From Dyadobacter sp. CY326 (GTDB lineage: Bacteria; Bacteroidota; Bacteroidia; Cytophagales; Spirosomataceae), in NCBI RefSeq assembly GCF_021390515.1, contig NZ_JAJUXI010000004.1, positions 1 through 64,000 of the forward strand: a DNA stretch of 64,000 bases, in the 5' to 3' direction. The notes below the pieces were generated by a model. The model had not been told where the DNA came from. It made no database searches and was given only the letters and a program-made list of their open reading frames with translations. The position numbers and the translations under genes are program-made. Below, one piece after another: positions 36,961 to 45,966 of this stretch (the stretch's first letter is position 1; every line of letters starts with the position of its first letter).

Positions 36961-37602
36961 TCAAGCTTTCCGCTCCGCCAGTTTTCCCCTCAAAAAGCCT
37001 TTCAGCACTTCCAAACCTGTATCAAAGCGTGTATTATTGTTGATAACCATGTCCGCCTCGGAGCGTAATGGCAGGATAAACTTGTCGTAAGTCGGCGCCA
37101 CGTGATGCTCCCAACGATAAAGGACGTCGTCAAGGTCATAGCCGCGTTCGTTATTATCACGAATAATCCGCCTTTTTATTTTAACGTGTTCCTTTGCATC
37201 CACAAAAATTTTCAAATCGATCAATCGAGAGATCTCTGGAAAATAAAATACAAAGATGCCTTCGACGATAATGATCGGTCGTGGCTCAAAAATCAGCATT
37301 TCTGGAACAATGAGCGGATTATTAAAAGTGTATTCCTTTTGATGAACCTCCCTTCCCGCACGGAGAACCGCAATGTGCTCGGCAAACAAATGATGATCAA
37401 TCGTTTCAGGCAGGTCGAAATTTTCTACGCCATTTTCATCCCTTGGAATTTCGTGAATGGGGCGATAGTAATTGTCCTGAGAAATGCGGGTAATGTCTTC
37501 TTTCGGAAACGCATCAATCAGGCTTTTCATAAAAAAAGTCTTTCCAGACGCACTTCCGCCGGTTATGCCAACAATATAAGGTAAAATTTCGGGGGTTGTC
37601 AT
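36961..37602 (-). CDS. udk: Uridine kinase
   Basis: This cytosolic pyrimidine-salvage enzyme phosphorylates uridine and cytidine. The 213 residues fit the family. P-loop GGSASGKT at residues 15-22, then ISQDNYYRPI, FDLPETIDHHLFAEHI and IIVEGIFVF. It sits 17 nt downstream of the porZ-like gene in the same direction. Confidence 0.93.
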   Translation of the reverse strand: MTTPEILPYIVGITGGSASGKTFFMKSLIDAFPKEDITRISQDNYYRPIHEIPRDENGVENFDLPETIDHHLFAEHIAVLRAGREVHQKEYTFNNPLIVPEMLIFEPRPIIIVEGIFVFYFPEISRLIDLKIFVDAKEHVKIKRRIIRDNNERGYDLDDVLYRWEHHVAPTYDKFILPLRSEADMVINNNTRFDTGLEVLKGFLRGKLAERKA

Positions 37603-37619
37603 TTGATTAAATTATACGA

Positions 37620-39437
37620 TTATTCGATTACTGCCAATTTTCCGGCAAACTTTTCACTTCCATCTTCCGACACAATCAGCACCATATAAATGCCTCCCTT
37701 AGCACGCCTGCCCGTGTAATCATTCAAATTCCAGGACGCCGTCCCGCCCTGTGACCGCGTTTCATAAATGAGCCGCCCGGAAAGTTCGGTGATTTTGACT
37801 GTTGAATTGCCCATCAGACCTTTTATGCCAATTGTCCCCGCATAACCCGGATGGACCGGATTTGGGAAAACCGTAACGCTTGAAAAGTTTTCGGACGAAG
37901 CCGAAGAATTGCTTCTGTAAGCAACCATTCCGTTGGGTGTATCAATATATAAAATGCCTTTTTCAGCATTAAACTGTAACGAAACTATCGAATCTGATGG
38001 CAACGGACTATCAGCGGCAGTAAATTTCTCAATCATTTCTGTGCCGTCCTCATTGAAAAGATATAAGCCATTTCGCGTCCCTATCCATTTTCGATTCCCC
38101 GGTTCAATGGCGATGGCTGTGCACTTTTCGTTTGCAAAAAGTTTGCGCTGACCAAAAATCGGCAAAACTGCGTCAGCGCGAGTTCCGCTTAAAATGCCAT
38201 CTGTTACAAAATAGCCAACTCCACGGTCGCTGGCAAACCAGACATAACCGTCCGTGCTTAGAGCCAAACTATTGATTACAGCTGATGGCAAACTCCCGCT
38301 TCCAATGTTGGTCGACAAAACGCGTTGCTGGTTTTCAGCGTTTTTGACAAGAATGCCACCGCCCAAATAATCCGGAAGTCTCGTCCAGCTTAACCCATTC
38401 AAGTCAACAATGGAGGAATCTGTTTTTGGAAAAATAGTCGTGTCCGCTTGTTCGGGTGTGAAGGATTGGAAATTTGTTTCCGCATTGTGCAGCAATCCGT
38501 TTCGTGAATCTGCAACCCAAAATTTATCAGCATTTGTCTGTAAAACTTCGCGGGTTGCTTTGAAGGCCGGATTTGTGAATGTTCTGACTTCTTTCGCCTC
38601 GTCCAAGACGATGAACCGATCATCTAATGTTACTGTAAGCGCATTGTTCCAGACAGACATTGCATAATTTTTGCTCATTGTAGACGCAATGATTTTCCAA
38701 TTTCCGCCTACTTTTTGAAACAAACCTTTTTCACTATAAGCCGCATAAAGCTGCCTGTTGACAGCTGAAATCGCAACGCCTTTTCCAGGTGTGGCAATTG
38801 CTTTCCAATTGGAAAAATCCTGTCTGTTAACCGACGCCGACATGGAAGTTGCCAACATTCCCTCAGAAGTTATGGCATAAAGCGAGTCCGCGGCAAATGC
38901 AATATCGCTCACTGACACCTGCGCCCCATTGCCTCCAATGTAACGATATGTTTCTTCAACCTGCTGATTTTTAGTGTCCAGAACCACTATGCCGAAACTG
39001 GTGCATAAATAAGCCAGGCTCTCTTGAAACACGATCCGCTTGATGTCTTTCTTGTCAGGAAGGTCTGCGTTTTGGGTTAACAAAGGCCAGTTGATAATGT
39101 GCTCGGGCAATGATGCTGCATTCAGGTAAACCATATCAACATTGCCGCTTTTGTACGCGAATAACAAGAGCTTATCTTGCTCATGAAAGGCCATGCTGCT
39201 AATCCCGGAGTCATGCAATCCATCAGACTTCGACCAGGTTTTGATCTCCTTATTGGCAATGTTAATGCTGAACAAGCCGTTATGCGACGCACAGAAAATA
39301 GCCTCATTAACCTTGGTTAAATGTTTGGCTGAAAGATAGTTGAAGTGCGTTTCCCAATTTCCAATCGGCACATTCTGGCTCATTGCCATTTGGAAAATGG
39401 CATGCCAAAAGAACACAATCAAAAACGGGCGCTTCAT
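37620..39437 (-). CDS. porZ: PorZ-like T9SS propeller protein
   Basis: A 605-residue exported protein. After a signal peptide (to AMSQ) it opens with GNWETHFNYLSAKHLTKVNE, followed by two-component-regulator-propeller-like repeats (IFCASHNGLFSI, VWFASDRGVGYFV, KWIGTRNGLYLF) that form two beta-propellers. It closes with a T9SS type A sorting-like domain (VTVFPNPVHPGYAGTIGI ... GGIYMVLIVSEDGSEKFAGKLAVIE). This is the layout of PorZ, a surface component of the attachment complex that helps sortase PorU. The protein is somewhat shorter than P. gingivalis PorZ. Gene order 39477-37620-36961 suggests an operon with the triple-repeat protein and udk. Confidence 0.78.
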   Translation of the reverse strand: MKRPFLIVFFWHAIFQMAMSQNVPIGNWETHFNYLSAKHLTKVNEAIFCASHNGLFSINIANKEIKTWSKSDGLHDSGISSMAFHEQDKLLLFAYKSGNVDMVYLNAASLPEHIINWPLLTQNADLPDKKDIKRIVFQESLAYLCTSFGIVVLDTKNQQVEETYRYIGGNGAQVSVSDIAFAADSLYAITSEGMLATSMSASVNRQDFSNWKAIATPGKGVAISAVNRQLYAAYSEKGLFQKVGGNWKIIASTMSKNYAMSVWNNALTVTLDDRFIVLDEAKEVRTFTNPAFKATREVLQTNADKFWVADSRNGLLHNAETNFQSFTPEQADTTIFPKTDSSIVDLNGLSWTRLPDYLGGGILVKNAENQQRVLSTNIGSGSLPSAVINSLALSTDGYVWFASDRGVGYFVTDGILSGTRADAVLPIFGQRKLFANEKCTAIAIEPGNRKWIGTRNGLYLFNEDGTEMIEKFTAADSPLPSDSIVSLQFNAEKGILYIDTPNGMVAYRSNSSASSENFSSVTVFPNPVHPGYAGTIGIKGLMGNSTVKITELSGRLIYETRSQGGTASWNLNDYTGRRAKGGIYMVLIVSEDGSEKFAGKLAVIE

Positions 39438-39476
39438 ATCACTTCCTTTTATGGCAACAAGCTGCCCGCAAGCATG

Positions 39477-41474
39477 TCAATTGGAAACTGTAACCACGGC
39501 AGAGCCTTTGCCCGTTCCCGAGCCGCAACCGCTTTTCAGCGAACTGACTGTGTATTCTGTCGTGGTCGCCGGGGAAACTGAAATCAGGTAAGGATTCAGG
39601 AATGTGCCGTTGATGGCAGTTCCGTCAGACAATGTGAATGACCACGGCGGCAAACCATTTTTGAATTTGAGCAAAATTCGTGTCGTCCGTCCCGCCGTGA
39701 TTGTCCCTTTTCCGGAAACTTCTGCCAATGCTTTGTCTGGCGCAATTACGTCCAATTCCTCAATCGCGCTTGAAACAGCAGGAGATGAAGAAATTATGCG
39801 GATTTTTTGCGTCCGGATGGTGTCACCCTGGGAAATGGAGTTGATTTTCACCCGCATTGCAGTCGGCGTAACCGTCGTTGGGAGGTTTACGAAACGTCCG
39901 GCTTTGTCTGTAACCTGCACTGTAAACTTGTTATTTGGATTGTAACGCCCTTCAATTTTATAGGGAATGTCAATGGTTGAACCTGCGCAAACCATGTTTT
40001 GAGGCAGTTTTTCAAGCGTGATGCTTGCAGGAGGACTTTTCACGGCAACATGCGCCGATCCCGAAAATTTACCAACTCCACACAAACCGCCCGCCGACGT
40101 AATCTGATAATTGGTGTCGAACATTGGTTTAACCTTGATCTTATGCGGAGATTCTTGAATGTTATTTTCGTAAGTGCCGTCGGAAAGCAATGCGAACCAA
40201 GGACCGCCGCCGGTGAATTTCAATGTCAGCTCGCCAGTTTCATTTTCCCCAAGTTTAAGAGAATCCCGTTGCAGTATGGCAACTGTGGGCGAAACAATGG
40301 AAATATTGGTCGTTTGGCTAACCAAATATGGTGCAGAGGAAACAACGCGCAATTTGTATTCGCCTGGTTTGTAAGTCGTTGGGATCTGGGTCGTTATGTA
40401 GCCGGTTGTGTCGGGTGTCGAAATGGTTTTAAATGCGCCCGTGCGCTCTGCGATTTGCACGACAAATTTATTTCCATCCTTATATTTTCCCGTCGCATTG
40501 AAAGGAACCTGAAAAGGGATGCCGCTGCAAAGCTTGGCGATTTTCTCCACTTCCTTCAATTCAAGTTTAGGCTCCGGATTATTGTTAACATTCACAATCG
40601 CTTCCCCGGAAACCGCTCCGCTGCCGCAAGCATTGGCAACGCCCATTAATTTGTATGCTTTTACATCTTTCGGTTTTACGGTCAAATAATGTGGATTGGA
40701 CAATGTTTGATAAACCACCGTGCTGTCCGAAAGCAGAAATGACCATGGGCCCGCGCCTGTAAAATTCACTTTTAAGTTCACTTCCTGTCCAGGCGTAATG
40801 CGCGCAGATTGCGTTCCGTCAATCACTTCAAGTCTCGCGCTAGCATTTTGCAACAAACGGATCGGGACTTCCTGGCTTCTTACGACCGGGATTGAGCTTA
40901 CAATTTGAATTCTATAAACTTCACCGCCAATTTTATAAGAGGGAATCACGGCCTTGACCGGACTTTTACTGACTGGCAACGAAATAGGGACCGATTTTCC
41001 GTTTGCGTCGATAAGCTGCGCGATGAATGTGTTCCCATCATCATAGGGCCCGACTGTATGAAAAGGAATGTTAACCGTCGTTCCTGGGCAAACGGACAAA
41101 TAAGAAATATCGTCAATAATGATTTTGAAAGACGTCACGCTGTCCGCAGCGGGTTCCGTTTTTGCCAGCCGTTCTTCTGCTTCTTTTTCTGTTAATGTGT
41201 CTGCGGAAAGTTGCGTATTGCTGCTGTCCGGCGTAATAATGGTGTCGCGCAGAGTCTGTGTCTCGTTGGTCGGAGCTGCAATGGGCGCAGCTTGTGTGGG
41301 CTGAGGAGCGGCAGCCGTGTCTGCTTTAGGCGTTACAACGGGTTTAGCCGGAGCTGGCGCTTTTTTCTTTGGAGCCAAAATTTGTCTTTTGGGCGCATTG
41401 CTTTTTTTTTGGGCATGGGCATGATTGGTAAAAATCATTAGTCCGCAAAAAATGAGAAAGACGAATCTGAACAT
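39477..41474 (-). CDS. Exported protein with three paired Ig-like repeat modules
   Basis: A 665-residue protein: signal peptide (to NHAHAQ), a Pro/Ala/Lys-rich linker (about 25-100), then three copies of a two-part module. Part A begins VCPGTTVNIPF / LCSGIPFQVPF / VCAGSTIDIPY and contains a GNxFxxQ strand. Part B contains GPWSFLLSD / GPWFALLSD / PPWSFTLSD and ends in a Gly-rich segment with a conserved Cys (ACGSG, LCGVG, GCGSG). The single Cys in each part could form a disulphide across A and B. No enzyme motif is seen. It lies just upstream of the porZ-like gene, so a role at the cell surface is likely. The family is not recognised. Confidence 0.75.
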   Translation of the reverse strand: MFRFVFLIFCGLMIFTNHAHAQKKSNAPKRQILAPKKKAPAPAKPVVTPKADTAAAPQPTQAAPIAAPTNETQTLRDTIITPDSSNTQLSADTLTEKEAEERLAKTEPAADSVTSFKIIIDDISYLSVCPGTTVNIPFHTVGPYDDGNTFIAQLIDANGKSVPISLPVSKSPVKAVIPSYKIGGEVYRIQIVSSIPVVRSQEVPIRLLQNASARLEVIDGTQSARITPGQEVNLKVNFTGAGPWSFLLSDSTVVYQTLSNPHYLTVKPKDVKAYKLMGVANACGSGAVSGEAIVNVNNNPEPKLELKEVEKIAKLCSGIPFQVPFNATGKYKDGNKFVVQIAERTGAFKTISTPDTTGYITTQIPTTYKPGEYKLRVVSSAPYLVSQTTNISIVSPTVAILQRDSLKLGENETGELTLKFTGGGPWFALLSDGTYENNIQESPHKIKVKPMFDTNYQITSAGGLCGVGKFSGSAHVAVKSPPASITLEKLPQNMVCAGSTIDIPYKIEGRYNPNNKFTVQVTDKAGRFVNLPTTVTPTAMRVKINSISQGDTIRTQKIRIISSSPAVSSAIEELDVIAPDKALAEVSGKGTITAGRTTRILLKFKNGLPPWSFTLSDGTAINGTFLNPYLISVSPATTTEYTVSSLKSGCGSGTGKGSAVVTVSN

Positions 41475-41497
41475 GTAAGAATTTTTAGTTTTTTAGC

Positions 41498-42208
41498 TTA
41501 ATTCATTGCTACCAACGTGCTTCCGCGCAAAACGGGAACAACGTCATACAAATCTTTTTGCAGACAATAAGAAATGTCTTTCTGAATTCCCAGGCGTTGC
41601 AAGCGACGCACGTGGGAGGAATTGGAAACGCTGGCCAACAAGTTGTCACGACTTTGATTATAAAGTCTTTGCGCCATCAATGTGCCATCTTCCAAAAGCA
41701 TGAACTCGTCCTTCAATGCATCCGCAAGTGCTCCGGCAAACAATGTGTCTTCCAGATTCGGCCGTCCTTTCCAGCCTGCGCAAAGCACCAGAATGTCGTA
41801 AGGTTCGGAACGCAAATGATTGGCCAATGCGCCAAGATTCAGGAAAGATCCGATCATCACTTTCACCGCAGACGCTTTGGCTTTGGTGATAGATAACGTT
41901 CCGTTGGTGGTTGTCATTGCGATCTGCGAGCCGATCAGTCGCTCATTCATATAGCTGAAAGGCGAATTGTCCAGATCAAAGCCTTCCACTTTTCTTGCGT
42001 CGCGCTCGGCAGCGGCGATGAAACCTTTGTCTTGTAAAAGTTTACATTCTTCAACGCTCGCAACAGGAGTGATGCTTTTAACACCATAAGCAAGGCCTGT
42101 TACCATGCAGGAAGTTGCCCTGAAAACGTCGGCAACGACAACTATTGAATTGTTAAGTTTGTGTAAATGAAGCAGGTCGGGTGTAAGGCAAACATCAAGT
42201 TGTTTCAT
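41498..42208 (-). CDS. comB: 2-phosphosulfolactate phosphatase-like protein
   Basis: The 236 residues match the ComB family: VVVADVFRATSCMVTGLAYGV, AAERDARKVEGFDLDNSPF and TTNGTLSITKAKASAV. In methanogens ComB removes phosphate from 2-phospho-3-sulfolactate in coenzyme M synthesis; most Bacteroidetes carry a homologue whose substrate is unproven. No other coenzyme M genes are seen here, so the family name should not be read as the pathway. Confidence 0.88.
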   Translation of the reverse strand: MKQLDVCLTPDLLHLHKLNNSIVVVADVFRATSCMVTGLAYGVKSITPVASVEECKLLQDKGFIAAAERDARKVEGFDLDNSPFSYMNERLIGSQIAMTTTNGTLSITKAKASAVKVMIGSFLNLGALANHLRSEPYDILVLCAGWKGRPNLEDTLFAGALADALKDEFMLLEDGTLMAQRLYNQSRDNLLASVSNSSHVRRLQRLGIQKDISYCLQKDLYDVVPVLRGSTLVAMN

Positions 42209-42243
42209 AAATGCAATCGAAACTGTATATCTTTTAGGAATGA

Positions 42244-43326
42244 TTAATTTTTAACAAAAGGCAGTTTGACAACTTTTGCTTTCAATAACCGGTCGCGGAC
42301 TTTGACAAAAATCTCGGTTTCCGGCTTGCTGTAAGCAGCAGGGACATATCCCAGGCCAATGCCTTTTTGCAGAGTAGGGGATTGCGTTCCCGAAGTGACC
42401 TCGCCCAGTTTTGCGCCGGTTTCATCACAAAGTTCATAATGTCCGCGAGGGATGCCTCTGTCAATCATCTCAAAACCAACCAGTTTCCGCTGCAATCCAG
42501 CTTCCTTTTGCTGTTTCAACTCGGAGGAATCTATAAAATCTTTTGTGAATTTGGTCACCCAGCCTAAGCCGGCTTCCAGTGGAGATGTGTTGTCGTCAAT
42601 GTCGTTTCCGTAAAGGCAAAAGCCTTTTTCAAGTCGCAATGTGTCTCTTGCGCCTAGTCCAACGGGCTTTATGCCAAATTCTGCTCCCGCTTCGAATATG
42701 GCATTCCACATTTTAACAGCATCCGCATTCTTTACATATATTTCAAATCCGCCCGCTCCGGTGTAACCTGTCGCTGAAATAATTACATTTTCAATGCCAG
42801 CCATTTCACCGATTTTGAAAGTGTAATAATCCATCGCCCCCAAGTCAACGGCGGTTAGCTTTTGCAATGTGGCAGCAGCATTAGGCCCTTGAACGGCAAA
42901 CAAACTGAGTGCATCCGAAAGGTTTTCCATTTCTACGCCTTCCGTGTTCTGGCTTTGAATCCAGTTCCAATCTTTTTCAATGTTGGAAGCGTTCACAACA
43001 AGAAAATATTCTTCGTCTGCAATTCTATAGACAAGCAAATCATCTACAACGCCGCCTTTTCCGTTGGGCAGATAACTATATTGAACCTTCCCGTCAAACA
43101 ATGCGGAAGCGTCATTGGAAGTTACTTTTTGAATTAAATCCAATGCTTTTGGCCCTTTAACGCTGAATTCTCCCATGTGAGAGACGTCAAAAACGCCTAC
43201 ATTATTTCTTACAGTGTGGTGTTCATCCAGATCCGAGGAATAGCGCACAGGCATTTCAAAACCTGCAAATGGGACCATTTTGGCACCCAAATCAATATGG
43301 ACCTGATGTAAAGGGACGGTTTTCAT
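42244..43326 (-). CDS. gcvT: Glycine cleavage system aminomethyltransferase (T protein)
   Basis: T protein moves the methylene group from the lipoyl H protein to tetrahydrofolate and releases ammonia. The 360 residues are standard. Motifs: [13 protein letters not shown] near the start, [11 protein letters not shown], the folate-binding [14 protein letters not shown] and the end [22 protein letters not shown]. The other gcv genes are not adjacent. It has its own candidate promoter at 43355-43387. Confidence 0.95.
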   Translation of the reverse strand: MKTVPLHQVHIDLGAKMVPFAGFEMPVRYSSDLDEHHTVRNNVGVFDVSHMGEFSVKGPKALDLIQKVTSNDASALFDGKVQYSYLPNGKGGVVDDLLVYRIADEEYFLVVNASNIEKDWNWIQSQNTEGVEMENLSDALSLFAVQGPNAAATLQKLTAVDLGAMDYYTFKIGEMAGIENVIISATGYTGAGGFEIYVKNADAVKMWNAIFEAGAEFGIKPVGLGARDTLRLEKGFCLYGNDIDDNTSPLEAGLGWVTKFTKDFIDSSELKQQKEAGLQRKLVGFEMIDRGIPRGHYELCDETGAKLGEVTSGTQSPTLQKGIGLGYVPAAYSKPETEIFVKVRDRLLKAKVVKLPFVKN

Positions 43327-43354
43327 GAATGGTTAATTGGTTCACAACAATTCA

Positions 43355-43387
43355 CAAAAGTAGGTAAAGCCGATCAAAGCCCCACAA
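43355..43387 (-). promoter_or_regulatory. Candidate promoter of gcvT
   Basis: Minus-strand TTG (43385-43387), 22 nt, TACTTTTG (43355-43362), 28 nt before the gcvT ATG. Confidence 0.45.
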
Positions 43388-43485
43388 AAAAGTCTTTGTT
43401 CAAATGCTGCTGTGCGGTTTTTGAAGTATATTGTGAAAAAATATGCTTAAATAATTAGCGCAAAGCATGTGCTGAAACCTGGATT

Positions 43486-44655
43486 ATGAAGAGAGAATTA
43501 CTGCTTTTTGCCCTGACGCTTGTTGCCGCCGAATCGGTTGCGCAAACGGCCACTTTTGTAGGGGAAGTCATTGATGATAAAATTAGCATCGGTTATGGAG
43601 TTACATCCGGCGATGTGGATGGCGACGGCAAGCCGGATATTTTGCTGGCAGATAAAAAGGAAATTGTTTGGTATAAAAATCCTGGGAAAAAAGCAGAAAA
43701 ATGGACGCGTAATGTGATTGCGAGAGATTTGACGGAACAGGATAATGTGTGCATTGCAGCGAGGGATATTGACGGCGACGGAAAAGTGGAAGTGGCCGTG
43801 GGCGCGCAATGGAACCCTGCGGAAACTAAAAATATAAAACAATCGGGTGCGGTTTATTATTTGTCTGCGCCGCAGGACCGCACGCAGCTTTGGGAGCCCG
43901 TTCGTTTGCATCATGAAGTCACAATTCACAGAATGCAATGGTTGAAAAAGGCGGATGGTGATTTCCAGCTTGCTGTCCTTCCATTGCATGGCGAGGGCAA
44001 CACAGGCGGCGAAGGAGCTGGTGTGAAGCTGATCGTATTTGATGTTCCTGAAAAGAAAACGGGCATATGGGGTTATCAACTGGTGGAAACTGGCATGCAT
44101 ATGACGCATAACATGCAGTCCATGGAAGTGCCAGGCAGAATGCTGGGAGTTGCCATTGCAGGAAAAGAGGGCGTTCAGGTTTTCTTGGATGGTGCAGATG
44201 GCTGGGCTCCGTCTGGCACCTGGATGGTGCCGCAAACAGGAGTAGGGGAGATCAGGACAGGGATTTTAGGCAAAAATCAATTGTTCACGGCAACAATTGA
44301 GCCCATGCACGGGACAAGTTTGGTCGTATATTCAAAAGACAACCGGACCGTTTTGACGGATAAGATAAAAGAAGGTCACGCGCTCGTATGCGCCGACTTT
44401 TTCGGTCAGGGTCGTGACCAGGTTGTGATGGGCTGGCGTAACCCGAATGTGACTGGAGAAACGGGTGTCAGAATTTACGTAGGCTCAGATCCGGAAGGCA
44501 AGAAATGGCAAGAATATGTGCTGGATGACAAAATTAAAATTGCCTGCGAAGATGTGGCAGCTGCGGATCTGGATGGAGACGGCGATCTCGATATCCTCGC
44601 CTCCGGCCGCGCCACGCACAATGTTGTTGTATATTGGAATCAGAAGAAGAAATAA
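43486..44655 (+). CDS. Secreted FG-GAP/VCBS repeat protein
   Basis: A 389-residue exported protein: short signal peptide (LLLFALTLVAAESVAQ) and calcium-loop repeats mainly at the two ends (GDVDGDGKPDILL near 45, DIDGDGKVEVAV near 95, DLDGDGDLDILA near 370), with less regular blades between. It resembles the protein at 17434 in size and plan. No T9SS sorting domain is visible. It stands alone between divergent gcvT and a convergent peptidase gene. Confidence 0.8.
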   Translation: MKRELLLFALTLVAAESVAQTATFVGEVIDDKISIGYGVTSGDVDGDGKPDILLADKKEIVWYKNPGKKAEKWTRNVIARDLTEQDNVCIAARDIDGDGKVEVAVGAQWNPAETKNIKQSGAVYYLSAPQDRTQLWEPVRLHHEVTIHRMQWLKKADGDFQLAVLPLHGEGNTGGEGAGVKLIVFDVPEKKTGIWGYQLVETGMHMTHNMQSMEVPGRMLGVAIAGKEGVQVFLDGADGWAPSGTWMVPQTGVGEIRTGILGKNQLFTATIEPMHGTSLVVYSKDNRTVLTDKIKEGHALVCADFFGQGRDQVVMGWRNPNVTGETGVRIYVGSDPEGKKWQEYVLDDKIKIACEDVAAADLDGDGDLDILASGRATHNVVVYWNQKKK

Positions 44656-44687
44656 AAAAAAGGCTGAGAAGTTAATTTCTCAGCCTT
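44654..44687. terminator. Bidirectional terminator
   Basis: Stem AAGGCTGAGAA / TTCTCAGCCTT with a five-base loop, between convergent genes; an A-run on the left supplies a strong T-run for the minus strand. Confidence 0.85.
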
Positions 44688-44708
44688 AACATAAAGTTTT
44701 AGCAAGCC

Positions 44709-45389
44709 TTAATCTCTGCGTCCCATCAAAATGCTTACATAATAGAGCAATGTTGCAAGGGAACCGATTGCAGCAACCAAATAAGTTCTGGCAGCCCATT
44801 TAAGCGCATCGGCAGACATAACGTATTCTCTTTCGTTCACAATGCGGTTTTTCTGAATCCATGCCAGCGCTCTGTTGCTCGCGTCGTATTCAACCGGCAA
44901 AGTGATAAAGCTGAACAATGTTGTCGCTGCAAACAATGCGACTCCCACCATTAAAGGAATCGGCGTTGTGTTCAGCAATACAATTCCACCTAAAATAATC
45001 CACTGCATATAACTGGACGCAACGCTCAAAAACGGCACCATTTGCGACCTGAACTGTAACCATTTGTAAGCCGTTGCATGTTGCAAAGCGTGTCCGCATT
45101 CATGGGAAGCCACTGCCGCAGCAGATACGCTCCGTCCGTGATAAACGTCGGGGCTTAAATTAACTGTCTTATCCTGAGGGTTATAATGGTCGGTAAGGCG
45201 ACCTTCAACAGATAACACTCTTACATCATAAATTCCACTTTCACGAAGCATGGTTTCCGCAATTTCTTTTCCGCTCATTCCATTGCTGAGCCCCACTTGC
45301 GAATATTCTTCAAACTTTTTCTTGAGACGCCATTGCACATAAAGGCTAATGAGCATCACCAAAATACCAATCACATATGCACCAGCCAT
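44709..45389 (-). CDS. Membrane zinc metallopeptidase (YugP-like)
   Basis: A 226-residue integral membrane protein of the neutral zinc metallopeptidase family. An N-terminal membrane helix is followed by the cytosolic zinc motif HECGH (in AAVASHECGHALQH, near residues 94-98), then two hydrophobic segments (YMQWIILGGIVLLN, GVALFAATTLFSFITLP) and a C-terminal helix. The substrate is unknown. It ends 320 nt upstream of nothing in particular and is followed on the same strand only by a terminator; upstream, the heptose adenylyltransferase gene ends 7 nt before its start, so the two are probably co-transcribed. Confidence 0.87.
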   Translation of the reverse strand: MAGAYVIGILVMLISLYVQWRLKKKFEEYSQVGLSNGMSGKEIAETMLRESGIYDVRVLSVEGRLTDHYNPQDKTVNLSPDVYHGRSVSAAAVASHECGHALQHATAYKWLQFRSQMVPFLSVASSYMQWIILGGIVLLNTTPIPLMVGVALFAATTLFSFITLPVEYDASNRALAWIQKNRIVNEREYVMSADALKWAARTYLVAAIGSLATLLYYVSILMGRRD

Positions 45390-45396
45390 ATTTACG

Positions 45397-45885
45397 TTAT
45401 TTATATCCTTGTTTTATTTTTTCAATCAGCGCGGTTGTCGAGTAACCCTGCACAAGAGCAATCGTTTTTACCTCACCTCCTTTACTTAAAACAAAATCCG
45501 CGCCAGCAATAGTTTCAACTGTATAATCGTCTCCTTTGACCAAAATGTCAGGTTTCACGGCTTCAATCAACTGACTAGGCGTCGGTTCGTCGAACAAAAT
45601 GACAGCATCAATGAAGGATAATGCAGCCATTAATCTTGCTCTTGCATATTCGTTTACAACCGGGCGCAATGGTCCTTTAAGCCTGCTTACGGAAGCATCT
45701 GTGTTAAGGCCAAGCACCAACCGGTCGCCTAATGCACGTGCTTTTTCCAAATAATCAATGTGTCCCAAATGCACAATGTCGAAGCAGCCATTTGTAAAAA
45801 CAACCTTCTGCCCCGCGCGTTGCCAGTCTTCAATGGTTGGAATGGCTTCTTCAAGTCTTAATATCTTGCTTTCGGTAAGGCTCAT
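45397..45885 (-). CDS. rfaE2: D-glycero-beta-D-manno-heptose 1-phosphate adenylyltransferase
   Basis: A 162-residue nucleotidyltransferase that makes ADP-heptose for the LPS core. The cytidylyltransferase-like motif TNGCFDIVHLGHIDYL (HLGH, near residues 31-46) and GLNTDASVSRLKGPLRP are diagnostic of the C-terminal half of HldE, here as a free-standing protein (RfaE2/HldE domain II). The HldA kinase is not in the window. Confidence 0.92.
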   Translation of the reverse strand: MSLTESKILRLEEAIPTIEDWQRAGQKVVFTNGCFDIVHLGHIDYLEKARALGDRLVLGLNTDASVSRLKGPLRPVVNEYARARLMAALSFIDAVILFDEPTPSQLIEAVKPDILVKGDDYTVETIAGADFVLSKGGEVKTIALVQGYSTTALIEKIKQGYK

Positions 45886-45966
45886 GGGATAATCTAATTA
45901 GGATTAGGAAAAAATTACAGCACGAAATGATACGCCATTTTGATATGACCGGACTATAATCTGCAA

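Noticed and set aside
41498..42208. Coenzyme M biosynthesis
   Set aside because: Only a ComB homologue is present; other pathway genes are absent from the window.
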